Positions 12,331 to 26,000 of a stretch of 64,000 bases of DNA are shown piece after piece; the first letter of the stretch is position 1, and every line of letters begins with the position of its first letter. The stretch is taken from positions 55,001 to 119,000 of the forward strand of contig NC_037644.1 in the NCBI RefSeq assembly GCF_003254395.2, read 5' to 3'. The stretch comes from Apis mellifera (taxonomy: Eukaryota > Arthropoda > Insecta > Hymenoptera > Apidae). The translations under genes and the position numbers were made by a program. A model generated the notes under the pieces. It saw only the letters and a program-made list of their open reading frames with translations. It was not told the origin of the DNA and made no database searches.

Positions 12331-12331
12331 T
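12298..12331. repeat. TA microsatellite
   Basis: Interrupted (TA)n tract. Confidence 0.9.
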
Positions 12332-15300
12332 TATAAACAAATAAAAGAAAAAAAAAAAAGTAATCTCTATCAACGCAATTGCGTAAAACACGCGTCTCGT
12401 ATAGCCATATCATGCGAATGCTTCTCAACATAAACGGCCGTAGCGAAAGGGTTAAGGTGCCTACGACGATGCACGACGCCCCCAGGATGGAATTTCTCTT
12501 AGGTTCCCTTTCTATTTGCTGTTATATGGTTTAGAAATGTGAATGCCACTGATAAAACGCGCCAAATAAAAGGAGGATGAGGCTGAATAATCTGGTGCAC
12601 GCGATGCCTCGAGAACGACTGCGGTCGACACGAGGAACAGGGGAGCGGTGGGGGAGGGGCAGGGGGGGAAGAGGTAAGAGAGAGATGGAGGATAGAGAGA
12701 ATGGTTTACTAGCTGGCGGACGTAGCTCATTGGCCGGCGGTCGTGGACTAGAATAGCAACAGAATTAGAATAGAAAACGGGCGAGGACCAGTGTTGGCCA
12801 TCGGTGATGCTAATCGTGCCTCGTTGAAGATCGATCCTCTTTACCTATCTTTCTCTCTTTTTCTTTTTTCTTCTTTCTTTTTAACGTTCTTCGTCCCTTT
12901 GAATTCTGAAGGGAGATTAGGGTGAACGGATGATTAATAAGAAATTTTACACGACGAAGCATTTTGGGTAAAAGTTTTACAATTTGGTTTTTTTTCTTTT
13001 TTTTTTTTTTTTTTATTTTTTGATTTTGAAAAAGCGACCGTGATTCGTATTTCTGAATTTCTATTCGTACAGTTTCTATCAAATAATTTATTAGTTAATA
13101 TATGTATATAATTTTTATAAATGATGTTGGTTATTTGTTAGAGTAATTAATAAATAACGAAACTTCATGAAAGTATTTAGGCTTAATGTTGAATAATTTG
13201 AGAATTTTTAGAAAAAATAGTGCCTTTTTATTTAAAATGAAGACTTATTTAATAAGATGTCCTTAATTACTGATTTTGAGAATTAATTTCTAATAATTTG
13301 GACAATTGTTAAAAGATGATCATGAAAATGTTTATATAAAATATTTTTTTTCTTTTTTATCAAAATTATTGACAATTATTTGAATAGTAATTAGCATCGC
13401 TTTGAAAATGACCAGAAAGATGAAAAATAATTTTGACTTTAAAGATACGAATTTTTTTTTATTATTTTATAAATTTTAAGAATTTCGAGACATTGAAATA
13501 TTCTTATTAATTTTCTTATCTTAAAGTATTACTTACTTCCTTTATGAATGATAATTGATAACGTTTTAAAAAATTAATTGATTAATAAGAAATATTTTTA
13601 TATTAATATTTAATATTAATTTAATTAATCGAGTTTTGAAATGTTTAAATTAATTTTATAATTTCTTAAAAATGAAATAATTTTGAGAATTTTAATAAAA
13701 TGCAATGCTTTATTAGAATTTTTATTTAAATATTTATTTCTTTTTAATTTGTGAAAATGTGGTATTATCATTAAATTTCACTTTGATAAATATCTTTAAT
13801 TTTTAATCCCATGAAAAAAGCAAGAATAGAAATTTAATGAAATAAAGTTCAATTTCAATGTAGACTACTATTCTTTTTTTTTTTTTTTTTAAGGGTAAAA
13901 AATTAAATTTTCTAAAGATTCTCTTATTATAACGAACAGTTAGAAATATCTTCCGATGTATTTCGGGTAGTTTGACAAATGTTTGAAACTGGGTTAATCG
14001 TAATTATATCATTTTCAAGAATTTTAAACTGTTATTTTATCAAAAAGAGAAACTTTCTTCTTTCTTATTTATAGATAATATTTTCTAATACAGTCTTTTA
14101 CAACGATCGCATTGATTTTAATTTTTTTACAAAGCTTCCTTGTCCTTGGAAAACCAAGCTTATATATCATCATATTTGGAAATATTTTTTAGATTCAATA
14201 ATCTCGAAGAAAATTACTGTAACACAATTTCGATACTCATATTTTCCTATAGTAAAAAAATATTTCCAACTATTTTTAAATAATATTACTTTAAAAACTA
14301 GTGAGATAATATTTCTATCGAATTCTCTAATTAATGAATCTTACGTAATTCCCTGAATTGTTATTTTGAAATAAATTTCTTCGAGAGAGAATTATTATTT
14401 TTATTTTCTCGCTCAGAAGATAAGATAGAAACTAGAAGATTTGACCTATTTTTTAAGGGATTCGAGATAATATTCCCGTTTCATAATTTCTGATCCTATA
14501 TTGTATGCAAAGCCAGCTTCTTCGGTGTTAATAAGATTTGAAGGTTCAACGTACCGAGGTCGATCGGAATATTTTAAGTAACAAATAGAAAACACTTCGT
14601 CTACTTTCTATATCCATTATGTCAACAATTTTCTTGCACTGTGAAAAATCATCAATCATCAAAAATCAAACGAGAATTAGAAACTGTCACCAATTGTCTC
14701 AGAGAATGAAATCATTCCTGTATTCTCTTCAAATGGATTATTAAAACGAGTTCACTCTAATGAAAGATCCAAATCAAAGAGCATCTCGATTAAACCGACT
14801 CTGAAAGAAGATCTCGAAGCGAAACAATCTGATATCTTCACCTGGTATAGTTTTTGTACGATATTATATTTATTTGAATTTTGAATCATTGACGATTATT
14901 AGGAAAACAAACAGATAGATGTACCGTGCGAAATGATTACTACGGTTTAAACGATTGATCACTAAACAAATTGATACGCCAAAAACAATACGTCCCGGGT
15001 AAAAATAAAGCTGTGAAATTCGTAAATTTATCGCGCAATCTCACTCGGATGCCAAGTAGGTTGTGCACGCCACGCCGTTACATTGTCGAGTTACATAAAA
15101 CACCTCTGCGTTTGTCATTTTCTTGACAGACATTAACAGGGTTTATCAACCATGGAATAACGGTTAAGAATGTGTACGTATATTACACGCGTTAAGATCT
15201 TACATATTTATATTATTTTGCGAAGGAATATATAGTGTGATAAATTCAACAAAGGTTCGATTAAATTTCGAATCGAAGGAAAGGAATGAACAGCGATGAC

Positions 15301-16806
15301 TTGTTGCGTGAATATTGTATATTTATTTTTAATATATTTGAGAAAAGTAGATCTGTGAGTAAATTATAAGGTTATATATGGATTTATGATAGATAGAAAT
15401 AATTTTATATAATTTTATATGATTTTTATATAATATGAAGAAACAATTGAGAATTATTTGTTGTTTCATAAATTTCAAGAAATATATGCACAATATTTGG
15501 ATAGCGAAATATAAGATATTTCCATTTTTCCATATTGACTCGATGCTTGGCTAAAAGGAATACAACGTGATAATTGAAAATAAAAATATCTTGATTAAAT
15601 TTAAAGGTATATGAATTTTTTAAAAAAGTAATAAATTTCTGTCGCGATAATGTAAAAATTAAATAAGAAGATTCTTTCTAATAATTGATTGATTATATTT
15701 TTAAGCTATTTTTTCTGTAAAAAGTAAAAAAGAATCTGGCTTATTATATTTTTTTTTTTACTTTTGTTATTTTTCCTGAACATTTCTGAAGAAATTGAAA
15801 TTGAAGAAAAACAGATTTTTAGAAGTTGACGATCAAATATTTGTACAGAATAAATATTTCATAAGAAATGGATTCAACCATTTATAATTTCAGAAACAAT
15901 TATTATAAAATTAAACTTAACTTTCTTAAAAAATAAATTCAATAATATCGATATGTTACTTTTAATTCTGGAATTCTATTTTATTTATTTCTCGAAAATG
16001 CATCCATCAATATAATTATACATACATTGAAAAGATTTCTTTTAATTCTTCAATAGTCAAGAATAGTCAAATGGAAACGAGAAATGTTAGGAATGAAGAA
16101 GCAACGCAATTATGGCACTCTCATAATACTGGATAATACTAATTTCTATTTCTCGACCAAACATTTGAACCATGAACCACTTAAATCAGTGATGTATATA
16201 TGGAGAGAAACCTCTTTATCAAATGCATGCAAACATTACTCTACACTTGTTTCTTAACAAAAATTAAGAAACAAACTAATCATTTCGTCAATAAATTTCT
16301 TTAAATTTATTTTTTATTTAGTCTTTGTGCAAATATATTCGAGAAAAATTTATTTCCAACCTATGAAAAATATTATTTTGCAAATTAATAATTTCTTAAC
16401 GTTTGTCAATAAAAACATATTTAATCCAAATACTTTTGAAAAAAAGATATAGAGATAAAAAAAAGGAGATTCTAAATCCTATTACATTATATTTGCTTTA
16501 CTTGAATTAAATTATGATTTAGGCTTTAAATTTTTATTATTTTTCATTTGGTTTTTTTTAAAATAAAATTAGAAAATATTGGAAAACTTTGATGAGAAGC
16601 TTCATCTACAATACTGATCATGATAATGAACTTGTAGAACAACATTGAAAAACAATATTGATCGATGATTAAAGTTTTATCTTTATTGAAGGCAACGATG
16701 AATAACATTGTCGTATCTTGTTGCAAAATAAATACCAAATTCTAAAAATATTTTATCTTATATTGAATCAACATGCTCAAAGAAACTAGGTTTATTTCTA
16801 TGATTA

Positions 16807-17752
16807 CGTTTATTTCTAAAAAAAAAAAAAAATATCTTTTATTTATAACATCATGTAACAAACATGGAATCAAAATTTTAAATGACATATTTAAATTAAA
16901 AAACTTAAAATTTATTTTTTCAATAAGTACTAATAATAACAACGAAGAATAAAACCATTAGAGATCATTCATCAATTTTCTACTTGAAACATAATAAAAA
17001 ATATAATTTTTCTACCAAACAATTTCAATAAATTTTTCAACCGATCTTCCTACGAATCTCAACATCGGAATTCATGATTGTAACATGAAGAATTTAGAGA
17101 ATCTAGACAAAGAAGACGCACGTTTATTTCTAACCAAAAAAAGAAAGTATCTTTTATTTATAACATCGTATAATAAACATCAAATCAAAATTTTAAATGA
17201 CATATTTAAATTAAAAAACTTAAAATTTATTTTTTCAATAAGTACTAATAATAACAACGAAGAATAAAACCATTAGAGATCATTCATCAATTTTCTACTT
17301 GAAACATAATAAAAAATATAATTTTTCTACCAAACAATTTCAATAAATTTTTCAACCGATCTTCCTACGAATCTCAACATCGGAATTCATGATTGTAACA
17401 TGAAGAATTTAGAGAATCTAGACAAAGAAGACGCACGTTTATTTCTAACCAAAAAAAGAAAGTATCTTTTATTTATAACATCGTGTAATAAACATCAAAT
17501 CAAAATTTTAAATGACATATTTAAATTAAAAAACTTAAAATTTATTTTTCCAATAAGTAGTAATAATAACAACGAAGAATAAAACCATTAGAGATCATTC
17601 ATCAATATTCTACTTGAAACATAATAAAAAATATAATTTTTCTACCGAACAGTTTCAATAAATTTTTCAACCGATCTTCCTACGAATCTCAACATCGGAA
17701 TTCATGATTGTAACATGAAGAATTTAGAGAATCTAGACAAAGAAGACGCACG
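16807..17752. repeat. Tandem array, three copies of a 315-bp unit
   Basis: The boundary sequence ACGTTTATTTCT recurs at 16806, 17120 and 17435, and its left half (GACGCACG) occurs a fourth time at about 17745-17752. This gives three units with period 314, 315 and 315. Copies 2 and 3 are almost identical; copy 1 is more diverged around its A-run. The unit contains an open frame of 60 codons (17085-17267 and 17400-17582), but the three differences I see between copies 2 and 3 inside it all change the amino acid (Tyr/Cys, Ser/Pro, Thr/Ser), which does not suggest purifying selection. The right border lies inside a different small ORF (17715-17846). Confidence 0.9.
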
Positions 17753-17846
17753 AAAAGAATTCATCGAAAGAACAAATAAACTGGTGGCAGACATTATAAC
17801 GTCATTATTAACGAGTCTTTGCACGAGTAATGATCATATTGTTTAA
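17715..17846 (+). CDS. Small ORF (43 codons) partly captured by the tandem array; hypothetical
   Basis: ATG at 17715 opens MKNLENLDKEDAR, shared with the repeat units, then continues uniquely as KEFIERTNKLVADIITSLLT and SLCTSNDHIV to TAA at 17844. The unique part is complex and amphipathic, unlike random AT-rich translation. The frame is also open upstream of the ATG for about 27 codons, back to a possible acceptor TACCGAACAG just before 17654, so this could be an exon rather than a complete gene. In the two upstream copies the same spot reads AAACAA, without AG. No family is recognised and no partner exon was found; it may simply be a chance ORF. Confidence 0.35.
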   Translation: MKNLENLDKEDARKEFIERTNKLVADIITSLLTSLCTSNDHIV

Positions 17847-20800
17847 AACACGCGGGAAGAATAGTATTGACGGTAACGTGATTGTTTGAGCACGCGGTAT
17901 ATAATAGCGCAAAATAGGTCAATTATCGAACGGATAACCGAGCCGATATCCGTGCAAATAAAATTGCAAAAGAGTGCACGCCGATGGAAATCGACGCGAG
18001 CCAAGTGTCGAAAGCTTAAAAAGCCTGCCAGAAATTGCTACTGATCGCCGAAATCGTTCGTTGTTTGTACACCGTTTTCCATTTCTTTTCTTGTCGATAC
18101 ACCATTTTTTATTTGATGAAAATATTAAACCGATCGATTTCACGTTTTATTTAGCGTTTCGGGATGAAACGTTCGAAAAATTTTTCCAGTTTTATTATTA
18201 CGAAACGCAGAAAGTCTTTTTCCACGTTCAGAACTGTGCTAATTATTTTTTAATATGAAAATAATAATTTGATATAGTAATTACCAATGTTTTTTGAAAT
18301 TGAGATTAGCTTGCAATAATAAATGTTTTACTTTACAATTAGCTAATAGGAAAAATTAATCTATGTAATTAAAATTAATCAATGGAAATACACAAACATC
18401 GATTCGCTAATCTTTTCGGATTAAGAACTAATCCTGATATTATATATCATATTATATACACACTAATATTATTATAATAGTATAATTTTAATAATATATA
18501 TTAAATTATGTAAGTTAAGTTTGTTGGAAAAATAACTATGTTTATATATGATCATTTTTTTTTTTCTATGCAAAAAAATTCTATAGATATGAAAATCATT
18601 CCCATGTTTTTTCTTTTTCTTACAAATGTATTTCTACTTTAGTTACTTATGTGATAACAGTTCTAAAATTGAATAAGATAAATATATTACATAATCTACA
18701 ATTTACTATCGAATAGAGAAGAAGATAGTTATATCTTCTTGAACTTTAATATCAGCAGCAATTGCATAAGAATTTTTAGAAATAAAATTATTAAAAATTA
18801 GGACAAAAGAATTTAGATAATATTTACTTTATATACATATTCAATAAGATTAATAAGATTCATCATCATCTATCAAATAGTTATCAACAAATTTTTTTTT
18901 ATGCAATCAATGTTTATGCAACAAATGTAAAATTTTAAATTATACAGAAATACAAACTCATGAAATGCATTATACGTGTCAAGTATGCGCAAGATCAACA
19001 AATTTAATAAGATATTATTATTAAAAAAGTTTTGATCCGATTGAACTTTTACTTTACTCTATTCCGAGCTAATAGTATTCCAGTGACATTTTCTGCAATC
19101 CAACATTATCTTCACTTTCTATTCCATGATCTAAATTCCTTTAAAGTCAGATGTATTCCATACTAAATACGATACTAATTCTATCTAATAATACAAGATA
19201 AATCTTAGAATTTACAATAGATAATACATAAATTCTTTTTTTTAAATAAAATGAAACTTTTAATTACAATTCAAATTTTACGAAATATTTTAAAAATATT
19301 TAAAAAAAGAAAAGGAAAAAAAATGCTTTCAAAAATAACTTAATAAAGATTTCCAATAATTTTACCCTTCGATTACGATTCAATAATCACATAAATTTAT
19401 CATCAAAATGTTATAAATATTTGCACAAAAAAAATAACTTAACACTAAAATGTTCCATTGGCGTTACATTTAAATAATTTTAGTTTCCAATAAAATATTC
19501 ACAAGACTATTTCATTATTAAAACTATCCTTTTATTCGCCACCCCAATCTATCTTCACAAATCAAATCCCTCAAGAAATTGACCGCAATGTTCTCATATG
19601 CATATGCAAACGAAACAATTTTTTCCTTAATACTTTCGAAACAAAACTGCCTCGAACCGCTTTTCCCTAACATCCTGAAAACTATACCCGTTTCGCATTG
19701 TCATACAAGTCTACGTAAGAAGCATAATCGTTCAGACGATCATATCTAGTATATACCGGTATATGTACTGACGAGTTTCATTGATTGTCGTGACTCTCAT
19801 CTTTGCTTTCATTATATCGGAAAACGTACAAACCTGTTTTTTTTTTGTTTTTTTTCTTATGATTTTTCTCTTTTATTTATTTATTTTTTTTTGAATATGT
19901 GCGTGTTGAAACGTTGCACGCGACATATCGTTTCCTCGAATAAAAAATTAATTAGAATATTATAGTGGTAGAGGATTCTTTGTTTTTTGATTTTTTCCTG
20001 AAATCAGGAGATCCATCAAAATAGATATGAGATAAATAAATAAAGTGAAATTTCATGTGATAAAACGTTTCATTACGTTGAAAAAATTATTCCGAGATTT
20101 TTGAGTTTTTAAATATTTAAATAGATTAATTTATTAAAAAATTGCTCAAACAGAGTTAATGAGTCATATTTTCTAATCAATATATTTAAAGATTTTTCTT
20201 TGAAACGATTTTGATTAATGTTGAAGTATATTACATATTGTTTAACACGTATAGAATTTACTTTTATCCATTTTCTTTATCTTTCCTATTTGAGTTAAAT
20301 AAATCTTAGTAAAATAGCCTTACCTTCGTTCAAAACTTTATTTCTCTTGTCATAATGTTCTGATAAAAAAATCACCAGTTCAAATTTCACAAATCAGCGT
20401 TGAAGATTTTACACTCAATGTAATCTTTCAATATAACTATAATTTATATAATCATCTATATATGCTAAATTTATATATATTTTTTTTTATACTCTGCAGA
20501 TGTTTTCTCAACTTTAAACTAAACACGAAAGAATCATGTGAATTTACATTTCACTGTATATCTCATATAAATATTTTTATATGATGTTACAGAGAATTAA
20601 ATGATTGACGAACAATTAACGAATTAAATATAATGGACTAGCATTGAATCGTTTTCAATTCAAATTTCTCTACTGTGTGTTTCGCATGCATCGATTTGAT
20701 TCGTTTGATTTGAACATGTTGAATAAGCGAAATCGAGATACGATTTGTTTGCTTTACGAATGAATCGTATTCAGAGATTGTTTTCACCTCATTAATTGAT

Positions 20801-22750
20801 GATAGAATCGAAGGAAGTTGACACGAGATGATAATAATTAACGAAAGGAAATTTGTTTTCGTTGTAATAATTTTGCATCCTATCTTTAAAAGATATTTTA
20901 ACGATCAAATATAAAAATTCGTTCTTTTATTTGTTGATAAACTTTGTAACAATTCTTCTGAAGGTAAATTTATTATTCTATTTCTAAAGCAAAAATAACA
21001 TTTTATGTACGCTGGTCGAAGTAAATATATAATGTAGCAAAGAAATAGGAATAGGTTCTGTGCATCGATCGAGATAATGACATTTCGAGAGAACTATTAC
21101 TAACATGACAGATATATATTTTAGCTCATTTCGTATTCAAATGATAATTATTTTATTAGAAATATAAGCGAGAAAAATATTCGATTAGAAATTTAAATTT
21201 AAAAGAAAAACGTAATTACCATGCGACGACGAAAGTTCAAAGATCAAAGATATTTCTATTCTCTCGTGAAATTGTATCTTTAAAGAGTATAGAAAATTAT
21301 ATAATTGTATCGTTACTTTGAAGAAGAATACATGAAGAAGTATACATAATATACGTGTAATGTACGTATAATATAGTGGAAATAAATAATGCAAAATAAT
21401 GCAATTAAAATATTTAAAGGAATAATTAATTGATAAAAAAGATAATTTCAAATTTACTAAACGCAATAAGTGATTTCCATTTAAAAATTATTATTATTAT
21501 TCCTTAAAAATTATAAAGAAGAATATATGTTAGATAAGAACGATTAAGATATCCAGCCAATTTTCGAACATTCGTTTTGTAAATTATTTTTAAATCGAAA
21601 GAAGATTGATTGTCGCTTGCTTTTTTTTTTTTTTTATTTCACATTTATAGATTAAGAATTTTTTTGAACCGTCTCTTGTCAAGTTTCTCGACTTTACGTT
21701 ACATGATGCAATCGCATCAAAGAAACACGTTTCGTCTGTTCCTCACGAAATAAAGAGACAGTAATGAATGACAGTAGCATTTTGTCATATCACGTGCTTT
21801 CTCCATTTCCAGATTAACTATGATTTATCGTTCTTCCTTATCGACTTATCGACTTTTTTCGTGATTAAGTACATCTTTCCTATTTTTAAAATATGTATTT
21901 TGAAATTGCTGGAAATATAATTCATACTTGCTCTTTCATACAGTATATTGCAGTGTACGAAAGAACGAAATTAATTTTAAATTATAAGTTTCTTAATGAT
22001 AACGAACGATGTAATATTTTGATTTAACTTGTGATTAAAGCGTGATTAAACGAAGTGGTACTTGTAACTTTTTAAACGCCTCGCGTACGATATTTCGATT
22101 GAATTGTATCTTATCGTTGACATAAAAACTATTTCGATGATCGTGAAATATTAAAAGAGTTTGAAATATGATTTGCGAATACGTGAATGAAAGAAAGAGG
22201 CAAATAAATATTTAATCGGCACAGGTGATCGTTAAAAATCATTGAAAAACTAATTTCAGCGTAATTGTTACTTTCCATCGTCACACACCATCACGGAGAG
22301 GCTCGTCGTTAAAAAGAAAACCATGAATTTTAATACATATTTCTATTATCTTCCATCATTTCTTCATTTAATTACATTGTCTGTCGTCGATCATTCGAAT
22401 ATTTTCTAAAATCATTTTCTAAAATCAAACATAAAATACGAGTAAAAAAAAAAAAAAATAATAAACTTCCATTCCCTCAAGCAATTATTTCAAAATGCCT
22501 ATCGCGATCGAGTCTGAATCCATCAAACTTTCCAATTTATCAATCACGCGCAAAACAAACTTGAAATCTAACTTGATAACGACTATAAACGATCCAAAAT
22601 AAAGGGATAACAATTTTTTCCCCTTCGAATCTCTTTTCACAAATTTTTCTCCATCATCCTCTTTTCAAAGATCCGCGAAACATTTTCGTTCGAACGATCA
22701 CAAGAAGCTACCACTGGTGGAAAAATGAAAAAAATAAGACCGACAGAAAT
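17847..22750. other. AT-rich non-coding stretch
   Basis: A mildly GC-rich patch at 17850-18070 contains TATATAA at about 17899. The rest is AT-rich with no supported gene or RNA. Short ORFs here (for example 21185-21466) have random-looking composition. Confidence 0.55.
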
Positions 22751-23070
22751 TTTACCACCTTGGGAGGGAAAACGAAACACTTGGTTTATCGATTATTCTT
22801 ATATCCTCGCGATTCGATGGAAATCACGGTTCAACCAGCGTCCAGCAGCATGGCTCCGCGTGCTCTTCCTTCTCTCCCCGAGATGAAGGCGCACCAGGGG
22901 GATAGAATAAACGGAAGCGAATGCTGCGCTGGTATGCGACACACTGGCGACCAGCTTCGATCTTCCTGCGACTGTGCAGCAGGAACGATTTTGCATCGCC
23001 CTCTGCCAACTTTCTGCGCGCGCCTTGCAACCCCACCGCCGCAACCCCTATACAACACTCCTTTCACGCT
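22751..23070. other. GC-rich island with open frames on both strands
   Basis: A CpG-rich island of about 300 bp in AT-rich surroundings. Up to three minus-strand and two plus-strand frames are open at once, which is typical of GC composition rather than of one gene. It could be a 5' exon or a regulatory element. No homology is recognised. Confidence 0.45.
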
Positions 23071-26000
23071 TTTCCTTCTATTCCATTGTTTTTCAACATT
23101 GTTATCGTCACTTGTTATTACACCATACCGATTGTTTGCTTTTACGCTTTTACGACAATTTTTATCGACGTATTTCTTTTTCTTTCTTTCTTTTAAATTT
23201 CTTTCGTTCGGATCGGTTTGCTTTATCGATCTTCAATTTCTTACATTTTTCTCTTGGTATTCCTTTCTGTATCCCGGCAACGCTATCTGGATGTGCTTTG
23301 TACGGTCAGTGGTGAAAACATTCGTGCATTATAAAGAAATTTAAATTATTGGAAAATTTTTTATCGAATTTTTGCGAATGCGTAGAGCATAATGGACCAT
23401 ACATTCTTTTCAATATAATTTATTATATTGTAATGAGATAATGCACAATTTTATATTTAAAAAAAAGTTAGTTTTTAACGTATTATTTATTATTTATTAT
23501 TCTGAAGTTGTGTCGAGAATTAAAAAAATATCAAAATCTTGATACAAATAAAATTTTAATAAAATCAGAATTTCCAAGTTGAAATTTCTTTGTAATATAG
23601 GATACGAATTTATATTATTATAAATATTATATTTAATATTTTTTGTATTTTACTGATCGTATTCTCTTTTGCTTGCTTTTAGGATTTGTGACAATTTTAA
23701 TTATTAGTTTAAATTTATAATTCATAATTTCCAAATTTCTCAAATTATAAATGTATTTCTTTTTTTTTCTCTCTTTAATTTCTTCCTTTTCATTAAAATA
23801 CACATATATCTCTTTCTCAAATTTTATACTTTTATCTCTTCCTTTTGATTTTTTTTATTCCTTTATTCCATTTCCTTTTTTCTCTTTTATCTTCCGGTTA
23901 ATAAATGCATCCTTCGTTTTAAACTACTACTACTACACAAACTATTTTCATTTTCCTCTTTTCATGAAAATTCACCTCTTTTATTTTCACGGAAAGCCTT
24001 TTGCTTTTAACTATCCTTCATAGGCTATTTTCGTTTTAATTTCTTTATTTTACAAATCCAACAAAAAAAATATTCTATCAAAAGTACTCTATTTTTCTTT
24101 TATTCTATACATTATACGTTTTATTCTAAGCTTTTGATTAATATCCTTTCTTTTCTTTTCTTTTTTGAATTTATCTTTTATAAATTATTCTCATTTTATA
24201 AAAATGTAACAAAACGTATTTTATTAATTATCCAAGCCTACCTTTCTTTATCTTTGTCTTCACTTTCGTTTCCACATTTCCTTCATTTTACTTCTTATAT
24301 GCATCTTTCTCTTCTTTCGAACTTTCATCTTTTTCACTCTCTCCTACTTTACTTTTTTCTCCATATTTTCTCTCCTTTCGTTCATCTTCTATTCCTCTCA
24401 TTATCAATTCGTTAAAATTTATTATTTCTTCACAATTTTTCAAACCAATCAAAAATTTCTCCATTTCCTTTCGCGACCCACCCTATACCTATATATACTC
24501 CCCCCCAAATTTTTTCCACCTTGACACCTTATTTATCATTGCTCTTCCTTCACCATTTATCTTCACTACATCACTACTGTCCTCCTCCATTCCCCTTCGT
24601 TACTTTCACGCGCGTCGCATCCTTCTCGTTCGACCATCCATCTCCTCATCCTTTACAACCCTCCACAGCTGCTTGGCCAACACCCTCCTTGTTGCACGCT
24701 GTGATTCCAGCCCAGTGGTCGTGCTTCCTGCTCGCAGATCTGCGCAAGTCGCCGCTTGTCGCCAGGCAAGCCTCGTGTCTATGACCGAGGGTGAAATGTA
24801 CAGGGTGGCTCGAGTGCCACGGCCTCTCTTCAATCCCTTCACCGTGTAATTATTTTCTTGACGGAACGCGAGAATAATTAATAACCATCTTGTGGTGCGT
24901 GCGTTGTTGGAAACGTTAATAGAATAATATTGCGTTAACGGAATTCTTTTTAATATTTTTGTTTATATCATCGATTCAATTAAAAATTGAATATTGTAAA
25001 CAGTATAATAAATAGAATTGTATCATGGATAATATTTCTCTTTTTGGAAGAATGATATATTCGATACGAGAATTTTTATTTTATTCAATATATATGTACA
25101 TATTGAAGTGAATATGATATAATTTTATTGTAGCTTTCATTTTTTTTTTTTTTTTTTTTTATTAAGGGAAATGATCAAAGCGAGAAATGTAATTTTTATC
25201 CCGGTATACAAATCATGTGCTTCCTCGGCTAGATTTTATATAGTAGAAAGGACAATAATTCCCGTTATCCCCATGGACGCATTATAACGTTATGGTGAAA
25301 CTTCGATGGGAACGAGTTCGATTTTATTTTCTCCTCTTTATATTTCCCTATAACTTGGACGATTTTTTTAACAAGGAAATTTCGATGACAGTTATATGAT
25401 ATTATATATTTATATAATTATTTATAGCATTTGATTTGCGATATTTTTTTATTTTAAAAGAAAGAATCATCCCCTTTTTTTCGAATTATTCAAGTGTTAA
25501 TAAATCGTTAAATAATTGGAAAAATAATATTTAAAAAATGATTTAAATATACAAAATTGCAAGGTATATTAATTATGATAAATCAAATTAATTAATCTAA
25601 TTTCTGCAAAAATGTCATTGCACTAATTCATTTTGTATTAATAAAACGAATTTCGAAAAATATAATATTCTTCTTTTTGTTATTAATTATTTATATATTC
25701 GTACACATTTATTAATTTATTTCGCAATTTTGTACGATTATATTTATATTGATTATTAATTAGCTAGAAAATATTTCGTGAATACAGAACTTCAAGTATA
25801 TTTCTGCAGAAACTGCAGAATTGTTGTTGAATAAGCAATAGGACGAAATTATATTTGATAAGTTAAATCGTTATATATATATCAATCTATAATAAGTTTT
25901 TGAAAAGTTTTCTTAATTTGGATCAATTAAGAAATTTATAAATTGTTCGATATTTAATTTTTTATTATAATCATAGATCGATATCTTTAATTAGTATTTT

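Larger units (their letters stand above)
6337..16806. other. AT-rich non-coding stretch with two GC-rich islands
   Basis: 6337-11080 is very AT-rich with short TA repeats and no supported gene; overlapping short ORFs at 9431-9851 occur on both strands and look random. At about 11095-11500 and 12400-12830 there are GC-richer islands, the first with a plus-strand TATATAT (11395-11401) and the second G/C- and purine-rich. 12840-13020 is pyrimidine-rich. 13090-16800 is again AT-rich, with one mildly GC-rich patch at about 14990-15120. It may be part of a long intron of the left gene or intergenic DNA. Confidence 0.6.

Noticed and set aside
22760..23344. Plus-strand ORF of 194 codons
   Set aside because: Starts at TTG; the second half is Phe/Leu/Ser-rich translation of a pyrimidine tract, and several other frames are open over the same island.
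23750..24420. Plus-strand Phe/Leu/Ser-rich ORFs resembling membrane proteins
   Set aside because: Direct translation of a long pyrimidine-rich tract, no charged loops or start context typical of a real membrane protein.
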